A stretch of DNA of 60,000 nucleotides from Adiantum capillus-veneris (Eukaryota; Streptophyta; Polypodiopsida; Polypodiales; Pteridaceae): assembly GCA_014529385.2 (NCBI GenBank), contig CM043943.1, positions 158,430,247 to 158,490,246 of the forward strand, read 5' to 3'. Shown piece by piece: positions 1 through 13,116 of this stretch. Position 1 is the stretch's first letter. Each line of letters starts with the position of its first letter. The notes beneath the pieces were generated by a model. That model did not search any database. It saw only the letters and a list, made by a program, of their open reading frames with translations, and was not told the DNA's origin. The translations under genes were made by a program, and so were the position numbers.

Positions 1-963
1 TTTGATTTTGCAGCATCTTGTGGTGCTGGGGACAAGTTTGATCTAGTTCATTCTATGTTTAATCCAAAGTTTGACATTGAAGACCTGTTAGCTCAGCACA
101 GTAATTTCTTGCAGTCCTACAGAGATAAGTTTGAAGTGATGGTGCAGGTAGGGAGGGTTGTTCTGCCCACTATGACTCTTGTGCATTTAAATGACTGTGG
201 TGGAAAGGGACAGGGACTAAAGAAGTATAGGGAATTACCACCTTCTTGCCGACATTCAGCCTGCCCTTTGCACCAAAAAGAATGCAAACTCATTCAGGAA
301 GCCTTTGGATTTATGATTTACCTGAATAGCCTGTTTGGATTCCTCATGCAGAATCCTGATGAGGTGTTAGAGGAGCAGGATGCAACACCAGATGAAGAAT
401 GCGAGAAGACAACTCATATACAAGAAGTCGAGGAGGTTGAAGATACAGTCGACCTTGAGGTTGAGGCAATTGAAGTACAAAGAAGTAAGATGCTCTCTGT
501 GAAAACCACAGAAATCAAACTTCCATTGGATGTCAGTAACTTCACTGAGAAGCATGCTCAGATGATGTTGCCTGTTGTGCCTGACTTCAGGATTGGAGAC
601 AGGACCTATATCTTCTTACATGATGTGCAAAGCATCTTTTATTTAAGGGAGGATTTCTCCCTGGCTATTATTTCCAGAGTCCAAGAGGAGAGGAGTGGAT
701 TTGTTTCAGAGGATAGTAGTGATGATGAGGCAATGGAAACATCCATCAATCCAATGGAATGCCTCCGAATATACTTTGAGAAAGCTGAAAAATACAAGGA
801 GACACTACCTGATGAAGCCACATTCCAAGCAATAAGACAAAGCCTAAGACCATCAACAAGTAACAAAGAAGTGGAGGATTGGTTTAACCATTCAGGTCAG
901 GGGTCAACTACATCTGTAGACCTGTGGCAGGAAAACCTCTTTCTGCAGGATGAGAGCTTCATG

Positions 964-1096
<133 letters not shown>

Positions 1097-1588
1097 TCTT
1101 GGATTGCTGACAAGGATGACTTCCTTCGGCGGCGGACTTGAGAGTATCGTGGAAGGGATGCCGCCCTAGCACAGTACCTTTCAAAGCTTTTCGAGTTGCC
1201 GATAGTAGGTTTTCACAATTCCATGTCACAAGAGGGTTCAATAGCAACTTACACATTCAAGACACTATCACGCTTCTTGGGTGGACCCGTGCTGCCCAAA
1301 AGTGCAGATAAAGTCATTCTTGTGGACAAAGTGTTTGCTAGAGATTGTTTTGGTTACTGCCCGGGCTATACAGGTGGTCGGGCAGCGTATTACTACACCT
1401 ACACAGCAATGGCACTAGCTCTTGGTAGACAAAACCTAGATGAACTTTCAGAGTATGGCAAACATCTCATGATTCGTTACAAGGGTGACGTGCCAAAAAA
1501 CAAAATTGAACCTTCAAAATCTTGATACACTTCAAGTAGCAATTGTATAAGATCATGTATTACATAAATTTTGTACAATGTCATCCAC

Positions 1589-4429
1589 TCAGAGTATCTT
1601 TCTCCACTTGTGATTCACATACACCATTGTCTCTCTCCACCTTCGTTGACTTTCACGAGCTCCGGAGTTGTTGTATGCCATTGATCTTTTAACTTTTTGT
1701 TGTTGTAAATGTCTGATGGCTTGTGTTGTAGCTGAATTTGCCAAGACTTCTTTTGCCTGCATTCGATGAATGATTCTACGATAGAACCATTCAAATAGTT
1801 CTCTCAAACTGTTAGCCTTGATTCGAGATCCACCATGTCGTGTGTGCCTGAAATAAGCATTTCTCGCCATGTAATGAGACTTTTCCATCCCTTGGGTATT
1901 CCATATTGCGGGGTTCCCATACTTTTGTATAAAATATGGTAAATGATTGAAGATGATGTGTTGGATATGAAAACAGATTAGTTAGAATGTTTTACACTCA
2001 CATATTTGCACATAAGAGAGAATGAAATACACGATAATACCATGTAGTGAGTAATTTGGGTGTCTGTCCATGCTGTCTTGAATGATTTTTTCAGAAGGTT
2101 GAGATTCTCCTTGAACTTGTTCATATCACCTTGTGACCAGTCATCTTTGTCGCACATCAAAAATAGGATGTCTATTGATCGCCAAACCTCAGCCTTCGCG
2201 TTACGAGTAGTTGGTTCTTGGTCTTTGACTGCAATATGTAGCTTTTTCCAGCTCTGATACTCTACCTTGCTAACATAAGATGTGTTATATATTTTTCCAT
2301 GTTTTGTTAGCTTCGGATCTCTTGTACCTTGGGGTTTAGATAAAAACCTCCGTGCCTTCACCCCACCGATGGATGGTTTGCATGGGATATCCTTCTCAGC
2401 AGTTGATCTCTTTTCATCCCGCTGGATTTTCACATTGCCACCATGAAGCCCCATATCCGACAGTACCATTTCTAAGCATTGCAGGGCTACTTGTCATTCT
2501 GCCGAGTTCTTAATATTCCAAGCAAACCCGATATAAAAGTAGACCAATTTCTCCACAATTCTACAAAGGGCATGCATTGTACAAATGTGGACATTCACAA
2601 GTGGTATTTTCAAAATCGATCGAAAAGCAGGATCCTCAATGTGACATGTTGGAGCTTTTCTCCACCACTTTGGGTCCATGACCTTTGCAGGCTCCATGCA
2701 GAACAAACATGGCGACTTTGCCATTGCACCCATTCCACAATTATACATGCACTTTAATGTTTTGAGGTCACCTGCAAGATGCCACTGAACTTGAAAGTCT
2801 CCCCTTCCATCTAGACGTAGTACCTCTCCTTGGTTAGTCTGTCAATCAATCACCTCCGGAATATTAGTTCGATGGAACACCCAATATATAATCTCATGAT
2901 CTTCTTTCTTTACCTGCAACACAAAATAAATGAGACTTAAGTATATGTGAACATTTGAGCTTACCTGAGAATCTCGCTTACCTCAAACGCACCAAGCCAC
3001 CATATGTTAGATTCTGATTGAACACTAAAATATAAAGGATCATCACTGGGACACTTTGAGAGGGCTCTATTCATTAAAGTAATAGTAACACGCTCTAGCT
3101 TTTTCTCTTTAACAAGCTCACACTCATCCAATTTTAACACAAAATGTAATACCCCTTGTGACTCTTCAAATGTGATGTTGTAAAACTCCACCATTCTCTT
3201 CTGTAACATCCGCAGGTCCATAAAAATATTATTGAACTCATCATATGCCATGTTTGCTCCATGGCCACTGTAAGTTGCTTTAATATGAACGGGCTGTCCA
3301 AGATAGTCTCCCTGTGCCTCGTTAAGCTGAAGCCTCTCTTTCCAAACACTTGAGGCTGATGGTAGAAGTTTGGATTTTATACCCTTCTTAACAAAGATGG
3401 ATGAGACAGACTTTTGGATAGCTGAATATCCTCTTTTGCTTACACCAAGTGAATCAAGTGTGCCTTGTATCTCTTTTGCAGGCACTGAGTTCTCTGAAAT
3501 AAAGCGGTCCACTACATTTCGTTGTAGGACCTTAAACTTCTTGTCATGTACTATATCTGCTGCCAGGCTTCTACTTATAAGTGGCTTCAATCTCTTTCCT
3601 ATATTGGCTTTGGGGTCAATGTTTTCCTTGTCATGATAGATTGAATCTCTACATGAAGACAATGCATAAGTAAATAACAGAAAATTTGCTTCACTAAAAC
3701 TATTTAGGCACATGAAAACAATGCATAACAAAAAGATTACTTAACTAAGACAATGTAGCCAACCAAGAAGCATCACCTTAATGCTCGGATTCTTTTCTTG
3801 AGACCTCCTGCTGCAACCTGCAATGTTTCAAGATTGCGCAATTTCTTCTTTCGGATACGACCACCCAAGATGGTTTCCTTCATTTGACAACTTCGCACCT
3901 TTCCTTTCAGTTCTTGTACCTCTGTTTTATGTTGCAAAATGGTAACCTGATCTGTAGAATGTAAATGTGAAAGGCGAACAATCTCACATTGTTGAGCTTG
4001 GAGAATGCCCTTGTAAGTTTCAGCTTCTCTTGTAAGAGATTTACAATAACCCAGAAGGCCCTTTTCTCCATCACCAGCAAAGGTCAATAAGCTTGTAGGA
4101 TTGACAAACGGTGGAGACGCATTAGTCATTGGATTCTTAGGGTAGAGAGAGCCTCTCGTCCAGATATCTATGTGTTTAGCTCCTTGAGCTCTGAGCGTGT
4201 CTATGGAAGCGGGAGGTATATGTGTGTTTGTTTTACTGCGCTTAATCAATGGTTGGTACTCATTGTCCAAATCAATGTGAAGGTGATATTTGGCTTGTTT
4301 CTGGGTAACATTTGTGCCATTTGAGGAGTGCGCCATTAGCCAAATGTGCAGGTTTAATGGAAAGTGAATAGCGGCTGCGCCTTCGTCCCTCCATGTTAGC
4401 CTCATTCCCTCCATATTGACGAGGTTCAT
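1589..4429 (-). pseudogene. Multi-exon gene, candidate transposase-like protein, two in-frame TGA codons
   Basis: Reading from 4429 leftwards: exon 1 (4429-3777) encodes a Lys/Arg-rich, coiled-coil-like segment; donor AG|GTGATG and acceptor ATGTAG give intron 3776-3649 and restore an Arg codon. Exon 2 is 3648-2982. A short intron (2981-2914, GTAAGC...TTGCAG) leads to exon 3 (2913-2041), which carries PCLFC near 2700 and HICTMHALC near 2580, a likely zinc-binding region. A donor ATG|GTATTA at 2040 leads to the last coding part (about 1970-1589), with GNPAIWNTQGMEKSHY; no good AG acceptor is visible before it. In-frame TGA occurs at 2842-2844 and 2494-2496, both explained by CGA to TGA. Acidic residues in LKLDECEL, AGDLK and QGMEKSH could be a DDE-type triad, but this is inference and I cannot place the family. 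A host gene is the alternative. Confidence 0.5.
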
Positions 4430-4495
4430 TCAATGCAACTGAAAAGAGGATTATCCCTCAATCACTACGAACAAATGTTCAGAAGAGTAAGGAAT

Positions 4496-5310
4496 CTACT
4501 TAAAGTACACTTTTTGAACTTTTACTATGAAAGACCCAGCTCTATTATTTGCCATTTTTTCTAGAGAGAGAGTGCAAAAACTACATTTTCTTAGAAGGCC
4601 CTCCAAATGACCTCCGAAATTCCCTAATGTTACTCCATAAGCAGGCACAAGGTCTTGAGTTCGTGTATTTGGTATAGAAGGAGTTGTCAAACTAGGCCCA
4701 CTACAAATATCTCTTCTTCTCTATTGAATTAATTGCACTTCCTCCCAGTTACATGCCTCTTGTTTGGCGGCTGCTAAGTTTTCTAGTCTTCTTAAACCCA
4801 CATATTGTTCAACATTTGGGTCTCACAAGCCATCTACAAGCCTACGCTTTTGAGTATCCTCACTTGGCACCGCATTTCCCATCTTTCGGACTATGGTTTC
4901 CATCCTTTGGATGTAATGATCAATACTTTCATTGATCCCTTGTTGAAGGTAGTCTAACTATTGAGCGAGTCTATCTTGGAATCCCTGACGGTGAAACTTT
5001 GCTAAAAATACAGTTGTAAGCTTAGGATAAGTGACGTTGTTTGCTGCAGGTAAATTTCCATACCAACTTGCAGCCTCATCTTTGAAGGTTGTTGGGAAAA
5101 TATGTAGTTTTTTATCATTATCGATACTTTCATTGGCTACGCATGCCACTTCAAACTTTTGTAAGTGAGCATCACGGTCTTCATCCCAAAGCCTTGCAAA
5201 TTGTGTAAAGTCTGCTAAGTGTATTGTCACTCGTGCTATTGGCACTGCCATTTGCTCTAATGGGTTTTCAAAGTTTGGGTCGTCCCAAAAATTTAGTACT
5301 CATGGTCTAG
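4496..5310 (-). pseudogene. gag: Ty3/gypsy gag remnant
   Basis: The antisense frame from about 5310 encodes FWDDPNFENPLEQ, then a region typical of the retrotransposon gag domain: FARLWDEDRDAHLQKFEVAC, AASWYGNLPAAN and FLAKFHRQGFQDRLAQ, followed by INESIDHYIQRMETIVRKMG. The same frame continues through point stops (a stop after the DRLAQ segment, a TGA after RLVDGL, a TAG after EVQLIQ) to 4496. Gag forms the particle shell that packages retrotransposon RNA. No zinc knuckle, protease or polymerase follows, so this is a truncated piece of an element whose other parts are not here. The Trp-rich AASWYGNLP motif makes the gag assignment safe; the lineage is uncertain. Confidence 0.8.
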
Positions 5311-6480
5311 GTCTAGCAAACAACCTCCTTAAGCCTAGATCTCTATAGCCTTTGAGATTAAAGGGTCATTCTACCACTTCTCTTATTGGTGTAGGTTGGC
5401 CCACTAATTTGCAGATTAAAGGGTCATTCTACCACTTCTCTTATTGGTGTAGGTTGGCCCACTGATTTGCCCTCTCTCAATTCTTCAATAATGACTCCTT
5501 GTGAGTGATCTATAATCAACTCGTTAATTCGTTCAAGTTGATATGCGAGGTCTTGAGAAAATAGCTCTTCTCATCTCTTCCTACGTGCTTCTCTAGCCCT
5601 AGTTTGATTGTCTCTTCTATTAGAATCCACTCTGCTCATACGACACTCACACTGGTGTAGCCTTTATTAAGACTAATCTTCTAATGCGATTTTTACCACC
5701 GATATGATTTCCCGCTTTATCTTAATATTATCTTCTTTAGTCTCCCTAAGGGACTGAAGTAATTGAGTTACTAAAGTCCGTAGATGAGGTTTTATTTCAC
5801 TAGCATATGTCAATCTACCAATTGTTTGTCTTAAGTTAGCTCAGTTTAAACTAATTGTTGCACTTGGACTTCCTATCACACACGGTGGACGCGGAACCCG
5901 ACACAATATTGATAGCAAGTGTTTCTCTTTTTTATTGATTGTGGTTGATTTAGTAATTCTCTAGACTTAGTCATCTCAGTATTGTTGGGGTTAAAGTCCT
6001 AATATTTATATTCTTCAATCCACTCTATGTTAGCTTCTAGGTCGCCAAGCATCCTCTTTAGGCTTGCTTGCTTCTAAAGAAGCCAATCAGCCACTGCCTT
6101 CTCTTGTCGCTCTAGTATGTCCCTATGCTCCTTCATCATAAAGGGATCTAGCTCTAATGGAACCCCGCTCCCAAGTGTTAAGTACTTTATGAAAGCACTA
6201 AAATATAATGATCTTTCTGATGGAATTGAGAGCCTTTCGCAATGATAACCCCCACTCTGGTTAAATTCAACATTCTTGTAGTAGATTACATCTACTAGTT
6301 TCCAATGGGCGATTAGCTAAATAGCTGCTTATGTGTCAAGGTGTGTTAAGGGTTCAGGTTTTGGTTCACAAGGTGTATTTACTACAATTTTTGAAGTCTC
6401 AATTTTATATGTGTCCACGCACAAATCCCTCTCGTCCTTGGGATACTCATCTAAGTAGGTGTTTTCTTATGCTAGCTTGC
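5311..6480. other. No gene; likely leader or LTR remnant of the antisense gag element
   Basis: No reading frame resembling a protein was found. A stretch of about 45 bp beginning with AGATTAAAGGGTCATTCTAC occurs twice in tandem (about 5360-5462). On the antisense strand this lies upstream of the gag remnant and so may be its leader. I could not find an LTR end or primer site. Confidence 0.4.
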
Positions 6481-6486
6481 TACAAA

Positions 6487-6590
6487 ACCAGCCAATACAC
6501 AGTTCCCTATGGGTATAGTCAAAGAAAGTTGACTATACCCAGCCAGCCAATACACAGCCCCTATGGGTACAGTCAACGAAAGTTGTAACG
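6487..6590. repeat. Tandem duplication of about 55-60 bp containing a perfect hairpin
   Basis: CCAGCCAATACACAG is repeated within this interval, each copy followed by CCTATGGGTA and a GTCAA-GAAAGTT segment. In the first copy TGGGTATAGTCAA (6510-6522) is followed after six bases by its exact reverse complement (6529-6541), a 13-bp stem. The second copy has lost the pairing. Confidence 0.75.
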
Positions 6591-6599
6591 TTAAGAAGC

Positions 6600-7685
6600 C
6601 TGGTCAGTATCTTCCACTTGACTAAGTCAAGCAATTCGCTGACCCATTCTAACGACATAAGTCTGAGCTTCTATTTGCATTAACCCCCAAAGCCAAGAAC
6701 CTAAATAGGAAACCCTAAATTCCACAGACACTACTGCACTTTGATATTCCTGATTGTTGCTCACACACAAACATCCATGGATCTTTAAGTCCAAGGACCC
6801 CGTGGGAATGTCTATGTAGGCTCACTTGATAACTTAATTGTAAACGCTTAATTTCTTGCTCTAGGACTCTAGGTCAAACCCAAGTACAATCAGCGTGCAA
6901 AGTCTATGCACCACGGTGCCCCGTAGCTCTAATAGCCAACCATCTCCCGACGGACGCACCAAATGTATGTTGCCTTCCAAGTCTTACTAATGTAGTCCAA
7001 ATAATCTAACGGCCCTCTCAACTAGCCTATATAAAGTCTCTAATTTTTGGTAAGCAAAGCCATGAATACTACTTTCATACACATTTTTTTACATGTTTAC
7101 GAATGAACTTACTTTCTCTATTTGCTTTACATTATCAATTTAACCAAATTATTTTAAGTATACAAGTTCAAAGATTCAAACAATGTTTTTGACTTTCAAA
7201 ACCATCTAGATTTTGATTGATTTTCAAACACGCATATGAGAAAAAAAAATTGACACTACCGTGGATATAACAAACTGGAATTTTATATTAATAACGATCA
7301 AATATCCAACTCCCCATCCCAGTGCTTCATCTAAAAATGCATATACCAATTTGATTATCCTATTTTTGAACTTAAAATTTTCACTAAGTACTTTTAGACA
7401 AGTAAATTTTTTTGTTTTTAAATTTAAATTTATGTTAAAGTAAGACTTTGTTTTTAGAATTTCTTTAAATATAAAATGATGAAATTTTATTCATGTTTTC
7501 ATTTAAACAATAACAAACAGCTACTACTTCACTATTTTTTTTAAATCGACTTGACTAACCAAAGGTTTACTCAATCTTCTGCTGGTGTTACTATCATCTA
7601 CGTCGCCATCCACCAAATTCTTTTCTGGCTCGTCTTTGTCGTCGCTTCCTTTTGATTATTCGGGAATCAAAATTTCTCTCTATTT
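6600..7685. other. AT-rich stretch without a recognisable gene
   Basis: Only short frames without family resemblance occur. Base composition shifts to strongly AT-rich between about 7080 and 7560. No LTR end, primer site or terminal repeat could be recognised. Confidence 0.5.
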
Positions 7686-7753
7686 ATTGAAATGACTCTC
7701 TCTCTAACTTAATAGCTCTCTCCCTAACATAACACACACAGAGTCTCCAAAAG

Positions 7754-7787
<34 letters not shown>

Positions 7788-8530
7788 AATCTCAAACTGC
7801 CTGCTGCAAATATTCTCTCTCTAGTTCCCACTCTCCTTGCTTATGCTCATAAGTTTTGTTTTCTGTAAAGGAATTCCTTCTCTCTCTTTCTCTCACTAGT
7901 AAGCATGCACATTCTCAGTACATGCCGCAAAAAGACACGCATATAGATAGGAAAACACAAGAAATCGCAAGACTTTCTCCCTCCTTCCTTGCTATGAAAA
8001 TTCTATGTCTAGCTACACACACAGAGATGGAAACTCATTCTCTCTCTCTACTCTCTGGTTATGGCTTGCAGAGAGGTTTCTCTCTCTCCTTGAACCAACA
8101 ACACAATACACACACAAACAGAGATTTAAAAGTATCTCTCTCTCTCACACTAACGCTGCAGAACGCTATCTCTCCCTAACTCTCTCTCTTTCTTGTTCTC
8201 AGTCCGATTCTCCTTACTAACAACACCCACACAGAGATGCGAAATCCTTGACCTTGTCTCACTCTCTCTCTCTCTCCTTCTTGCTAACTAACCCGGCACT
8301 CTCTCTCTCACACTAATGTTGCATAACTTTGCCTCTCTCTCTCTCTCACTACACACACACATATTCTCTCTCTTTGAACTACCCCCTACACACACAGACA
8401 CTCCATCTCTCTAGCGCTCCCCTAACTGCCTGCTCCTTGGCAACCTCCTTACACGCATGACCCCTTGACCTCTCTCTCTAACTGCCCTCTTCAATGCGCC
8501 TCCTCGTGTCGACCTTTAGACGGTGCCTCT
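7686..8530. repeat. CT- and CA-rich low-complexity tract
   Basis: Dozens of CTCTCT runs (longest near 7758-7787) alternate with ACACAC runs and degenerate unique sequence such as CACACAGAGAT. Frames across it encode only Ser/Leu/Thr-rich sequence and are not genes. The spacing is irregular, so this is a cluster of microsatellites rather than one satellite. Confidence 0.85.
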
Positions 8531-9480
8531 CTCATCACGTTCTGTTAAAAAAATGAGAATCATGCAACTTCCTTAATATAATATCATAAAAAGAACTCCT
8601 TAAGTCTTTGTTCCCACGACTAATAGGATAGCCTTTTTGGCTTCCTCTTCCTTCTTAATGTCTCCCTCTTGCATCACATGCTCTCTACAAACTTTTACTC
8701 CTCCTCTTAGGGCTCTCATAACTCCCCTCCTCCTCACAAGTGATGTCTTTTATGAAAACTTCCTCAAACTTTGAGTAGCACTCCAATCTCTTACCCACAC
8801 ATAGCACACTTGTCTGTCGCTCTCTCTCCAAATTCTCTCTTCTCAATCTCACCAAAGACAACTTATACACTTCTTGCTTGCAATGCAAAGAAAACAAGGT
8901 CAAACTTGAAAGTCTCTCGGATTTATAGATAAAATTCTGAAACTCTTGCGAGTTATTATAACTTTTTAGAATTCACCACCGACTCCCTTTAAGGCAGTCA
9001 CAGACTCTAGCCAAGACATTGTCATTTTAGCAGTTAAAAAGACACTAAACCCTAATTCTTTTAACATGGCAAAAATACTCTTGTTCTCTCGTTCTCAAAA
9101 CTATCACTACACTACTAGAGTCAAACTTGAGCTTCCTTGCTAAGATGTACACTATCTAACTCTCTAGTTTGAAGACAAAATCTAGGTCATAGAATACCAA
9201 GAAAACTTTTAAGCTTCTCGCAAAACAGTGACCAAGCATTCAAAATTTAATCATGGATAAAATTCAATGTTTCAAGCAGTAACCAACCATCCATATGCAG
9301 CAGACATAAAATTATATGTTGAGCGTGCATATTTATGCAATGATTTACATGCAAATTCTCCAAAAATTCCCACGCAAATCACCAAAATAACCCAACAAAA
9401 TGTGTACAAATTGTCAAAATATTTAGGGGTTGACATATATACGAGAAGGTGTGCTTTGTGTGTAGCATCTCAGCTCCAGA
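8531..9480. other. No recognisable gene
   Basis: Short frames on both strands show no family features. This may hold the decayed 5' LTR or leader of the gypsy element whose gag begins near 9490, but no LTR boundary could be seen. Confidence 0.4.
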
Positions 9481-9489
9481 AAGCCCAAG

Positions 9490-10826
9490 GAGAGGAAGGG
9501 GAGTCAGTGAGAGACTTTTATTAGTCGCTTGAAGAATTTGAATTCTCGTTGTAAACCAAATGAGCGCTTCAATAATAACCAATTCCTTGATAGATTTATT
9601 AGGGGACTATGACATGAGGATATCTATAATGGCCTATTCATTAGGGGTATCACCACTTGGGAAGCAATCGCCACCAATGCAATCCAATTGGAGGAAAATT
9701 TAATGACTCAAGGAGAAAGAGTGTGTTGAGCCTAGATCTACTAGCTCGCAAGCCTAGGGGCATGAGCCAATGAACATAAAGCCTATTGTTAAAGAGCCAA
9801 AGATATCTTAGATGACTTTAGCATATCTCACCAAGGCCATTTAAGAAATTCTTAGAGATAATGGTGCCTCACAAAACAGTCATATGTACCTAAGAAGGGA
9901 GCAACAATGGTGCTCAATTTTCTTTGGTCCACATAACACTAGTGAATGCCCTACATTTAGAGTAAAATTCAATTGGAATTGCAATACATGTGGTAGGTAC
10001 GATCACCAAGCTAAGGATTGTATAATGTCCAAACATGTGATGGAGAATATACCACCCTTGGACTGGACGGATTCACCTCGAGTTCCTATGTTGATGCATG
10101 CCCCACCTATTGAACAACTATCACAACACATGGTTCCTAGAGCCCAAAATGTTACTCAAGCTACACCACTACCACCTCCGATGCTAGGACCGCATCCCCC
10201 ACATCCAAGAGTCATCCATGTGAATCATATGGGTTGTGAGCCATCTAGTGCTTGTTTGGAAGGCTACGAGGAAGATATAGAACCTACTATTGCCTATGGG
10301 ATGGATGCATTTGAAGAGTGTCCACAATACTAAATGGAGGAATATTGGGGACAAGTCAAACCTATTTATCAAGTAGCTTCTCTTGCAGCAAGAGGCCAAA
10401 ATATCAATCTCACTGCCAAGAGACCACCTCTTCAATGATATGAGTGTGGAGGTCCACATCTGTAGCTGAGTGTCATGTTAGACTACAAAAGAATTCCACA
10501 CTAGTGCATACCAATCAAGGGAGCACATCTACAATGCCGATACTCATGTGTAATCAGTGTGGCATAGATCATCTGATTACCCAATGTCCTAATAATTTGA
10601 ATGCACCAAGGATCATGCCATTGAAGTTAATTGAGATTAGTGAGGCACCATCACAAAGTACACCGGTGATACTAGTAAATGTACTCACACAATTGATGCT
10701 CCAAAACCAAAATTGTATTCTTGAAGAAAGAGACATGGCATCAATCGCCCAATCCAAGAAGAAGAAGAAAACACGAAGGAAGAGATCACAAAAGTTAACT
10801 TTCAAACCCCAGTTCAAAGATTAACA
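9490..10826 (+). pseudogene. gag: Gag remnant of element C, two kinds of zinc knuckle
   Basis: The frame begins as a gag C-terminal half: GESVRDFY near 9500, several stops, then an open frame 9884-10333 with a knuckle CNTCGRYDHQAKDC (9994-10035; CX2CX4HX4C). It continues with Pro/His-rich sequence, a broken ECGGPH motif, and a second frame 10444-10824 with CNQCGIDHLITQC (about 10551-10589; CX2CX3HX4C) and a basic tail (KKKKKTRRKRSQK). Zinc knuckles bind the element's RNA during packaging. The shortened CX2CX3HX4C spacing is shared with the 19.7-kb element. Stops and frame changes make this a pseudogene; the N-terminal half was not recovered. Confidence 0.75.
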
Positions 10827-11399
10827 TAGGGACTGGTGACGACCTCGTGTATATGAGCAATGTTGAAAATGATTCTGATTCAGGTGAGACCATGGAGACT
10901 AAAATGACCATTAGAAAAGAAAAAAACAAGGAGGATCATGATGAGCCAGGTGGACACAACCCATGGAACGTAGGAAGAAGATCGGAACTTACCCAAACCC
11001 TATAGAGGAGATCGAGGGAGTCAAGCAATTAAGGAGTTTGGAAGATGAGACCCAAAGGGAGCTAGAACCAACACCTAGGAAGATTCAAATTACATACACA
11101 ATGTTTCCTACACAAAATCAACCTCACAAAGACTCATCCAAGAAGAAAGTGACTTTAAGTCATTGCGAAGTGGGCATACTCCCTTCTTGTTGGAGAAAAT
11201 GTTTACAGAGGGATTACCTGATCCTATTGAAGAAATGGAGATTCCTCTTCTCGATGTCAAGGAACTGAAGCCCAAAAAGTTCTATTAAATATTGCCAAAT
11301 TGATGGAGTTCTTCAGAAGTTAGAACCACCATCATGTGTAAACTATATGGAGAGCCCAAGATATTCCTAACTCTTGAGCTTCCCTCAATGGAGAACTAA

Positions 11400-11893
11400 A
11401 AGTTGGGTTACCACAATTTGCACCGATAGCTAGATCTAATGAAGTGCCAGCAGAGGAGGGACCCTTAGATCCACAACCCAATGTGGATGAGAACTCTGTT
11501 GTTAAAATACTTGTTAACGAGTTGGGACAGTACTTTGAAGGGGATGAATCCAATGCAACCTTACCAATCACTACCAAAGGATTAACTGTGAAGGGAATCC
11601 TTGATGGGGGGGGTTGGGGTTAGCATTGTAACTATAAATTGTTGGGAGTCTATGGGGAGACCTCACCTTGGGATTACAAAAATAGTAGTAAAGATGTCCA
11701 ATGGGACCATCATTAGACCTATTGGGATGCTAGAAGATCTCAAGATCAAGGTTCTTGGACACACGGTAAGGCACACCTTCATTGTTGTTGATTTTTCTAA
11801 GCACGCCATGTCATCTGAAACAATCTTAGGATGTCCTTTCATGAGCGAAGAAAAAATGGTGCATGATTGGTCTAAAAACCATGTCTACTTATA
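11400..11893 (+). pseudogene. Retropepsin-like protease remnant of element C
   Basis: The frame LPITTKGLTVKGILDGG leads into a run of eight G at 11606-11613, after which the family pattern resumes in another frame: VSIVTINCWESMG, then LKIKVLGHTVRHTFIVVDF and ETILGCPFM. This is the layout of a retroviral-type aspartic protease: active site, flap region, then ILG. The active site reads DGG rather than DSG, a variant known in some plant gypsy elements. The homopolymer makes a +/-1 frameshift right at the active site, so the copy is inactive. It lies between gag and RT as expected. Confidence 0.75.
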
Positions 11894-13116
11894 GTTCCAA
11901 GTCTCTGTCATTTGAGTTGATCTTGTGACTGGTCGAGCACATCCTCTAGGAAACAGATTTATAATTGACCATCGATCAGACACCACAATTGACTCACCTC
12001 CATTGCAGTATTCTTACACATGTAAAAAGGACACGAATGTTGGCGAAGATTCCCCTTACATGGATGTTCTATGTGGAATGGCAGAGTCTGACAACGTAGT
12101 GGGTCCACCTAGTAGCAACCATAGCCACTTGGGGAAATAGAGGGACAACTTGGTTATATTAGAGGGGAGCAAATTGCCACAACTTGTACCTTTAAATATG
12201 ATAGGAGCAATGCATATAGCTTCCAATGACCTATTAGATGAAGGTTTGACTTACATTGGAACTAGTAGCATCTTAGAAGACTATAGCCCACACAATTTGG
12301 AGTCGGAATCATCAGTTGAAATTGATTCTGAGAAAAAATATGTTGAGTTAAATATTGGTCCAAATGAGCGAACAAACCATTCAAGGCCCAGTGGTACCCT
12401 AGATGACAATCTATCTTGGAGAGAAGAAGACACAAGTAGAAATTCATCTAGCATCTTTGCATTAGAGACCGACCATAATCAAAAATTAAACAAGAAGAAT
12501 AAGCGATATAAGAGGCAACGATATCGAGCCAATGTATGTGCTAGGATAAATGAAAAGAAATCTATCCAAAATGGCTCAGTTATATGGAGGCATGTGATGC
12601 TCATCAAAAGTTGGTAGATAATTGGGGTGAATACCTTCAAAGAGTCATGTGGTGCAGCCCACAAGCCACTCACATTGCACAATTAGAGCCCACAAAAACG
12701 TCAAAGTTGAGTTGTACTGTAAGGAGACACCAAAATCAAGAGTTAGCTCAACAACTAAGGGAAATGGAAGCAAAATCACAGCCCGGGAGGTCACCTAATA
12801 AAAATGTAACCTATCACGTGAGTTCAACAAAAGGGTATTTAAAGTTCTTGAAACTTACATAAATATATATACAGAAGGGCATTATTTTTTCAAATTTGGA
12901 AAAAACTTACAGATTTTAAAAGAAAAGGATATATTATATTCCTTTAAAAAATCACAGATAAGGGGTTTTACAAACATGTCTTGAACGCACATGATATAGT
13001 AGTTTTACACATAGTGAACCCCCCGAGAATCACGGTCCACAACACAATAAGATCCCATAGACTTACACCCTGCACTTGATCATTTCAAATCCTATATCAC
13101 GGAGGAGCGTAAGGTT
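11894..13116 (+). pseudogene. Protease-RT linker region of element C
   Basis: Frames 11925-12140, 12150-12617 and 12584-12862 encode acidic then basic sequence (NKKNKRYKRQRYRANVCAR) without a recognisable fold. The position matches the long charged linker between protease and RT in the 19.7-kb element (about 44300-45230). An AT-rich patch at about 12850-12970 carries no protein-like frame. Confidence 0.5.

Noticed and set aside
7856-8220. Ser/Leu/Thr-rich ORFs in the CT/CA tract
   Set aside because: Low-complexity sequence only, with no codon structure or conserved motif.
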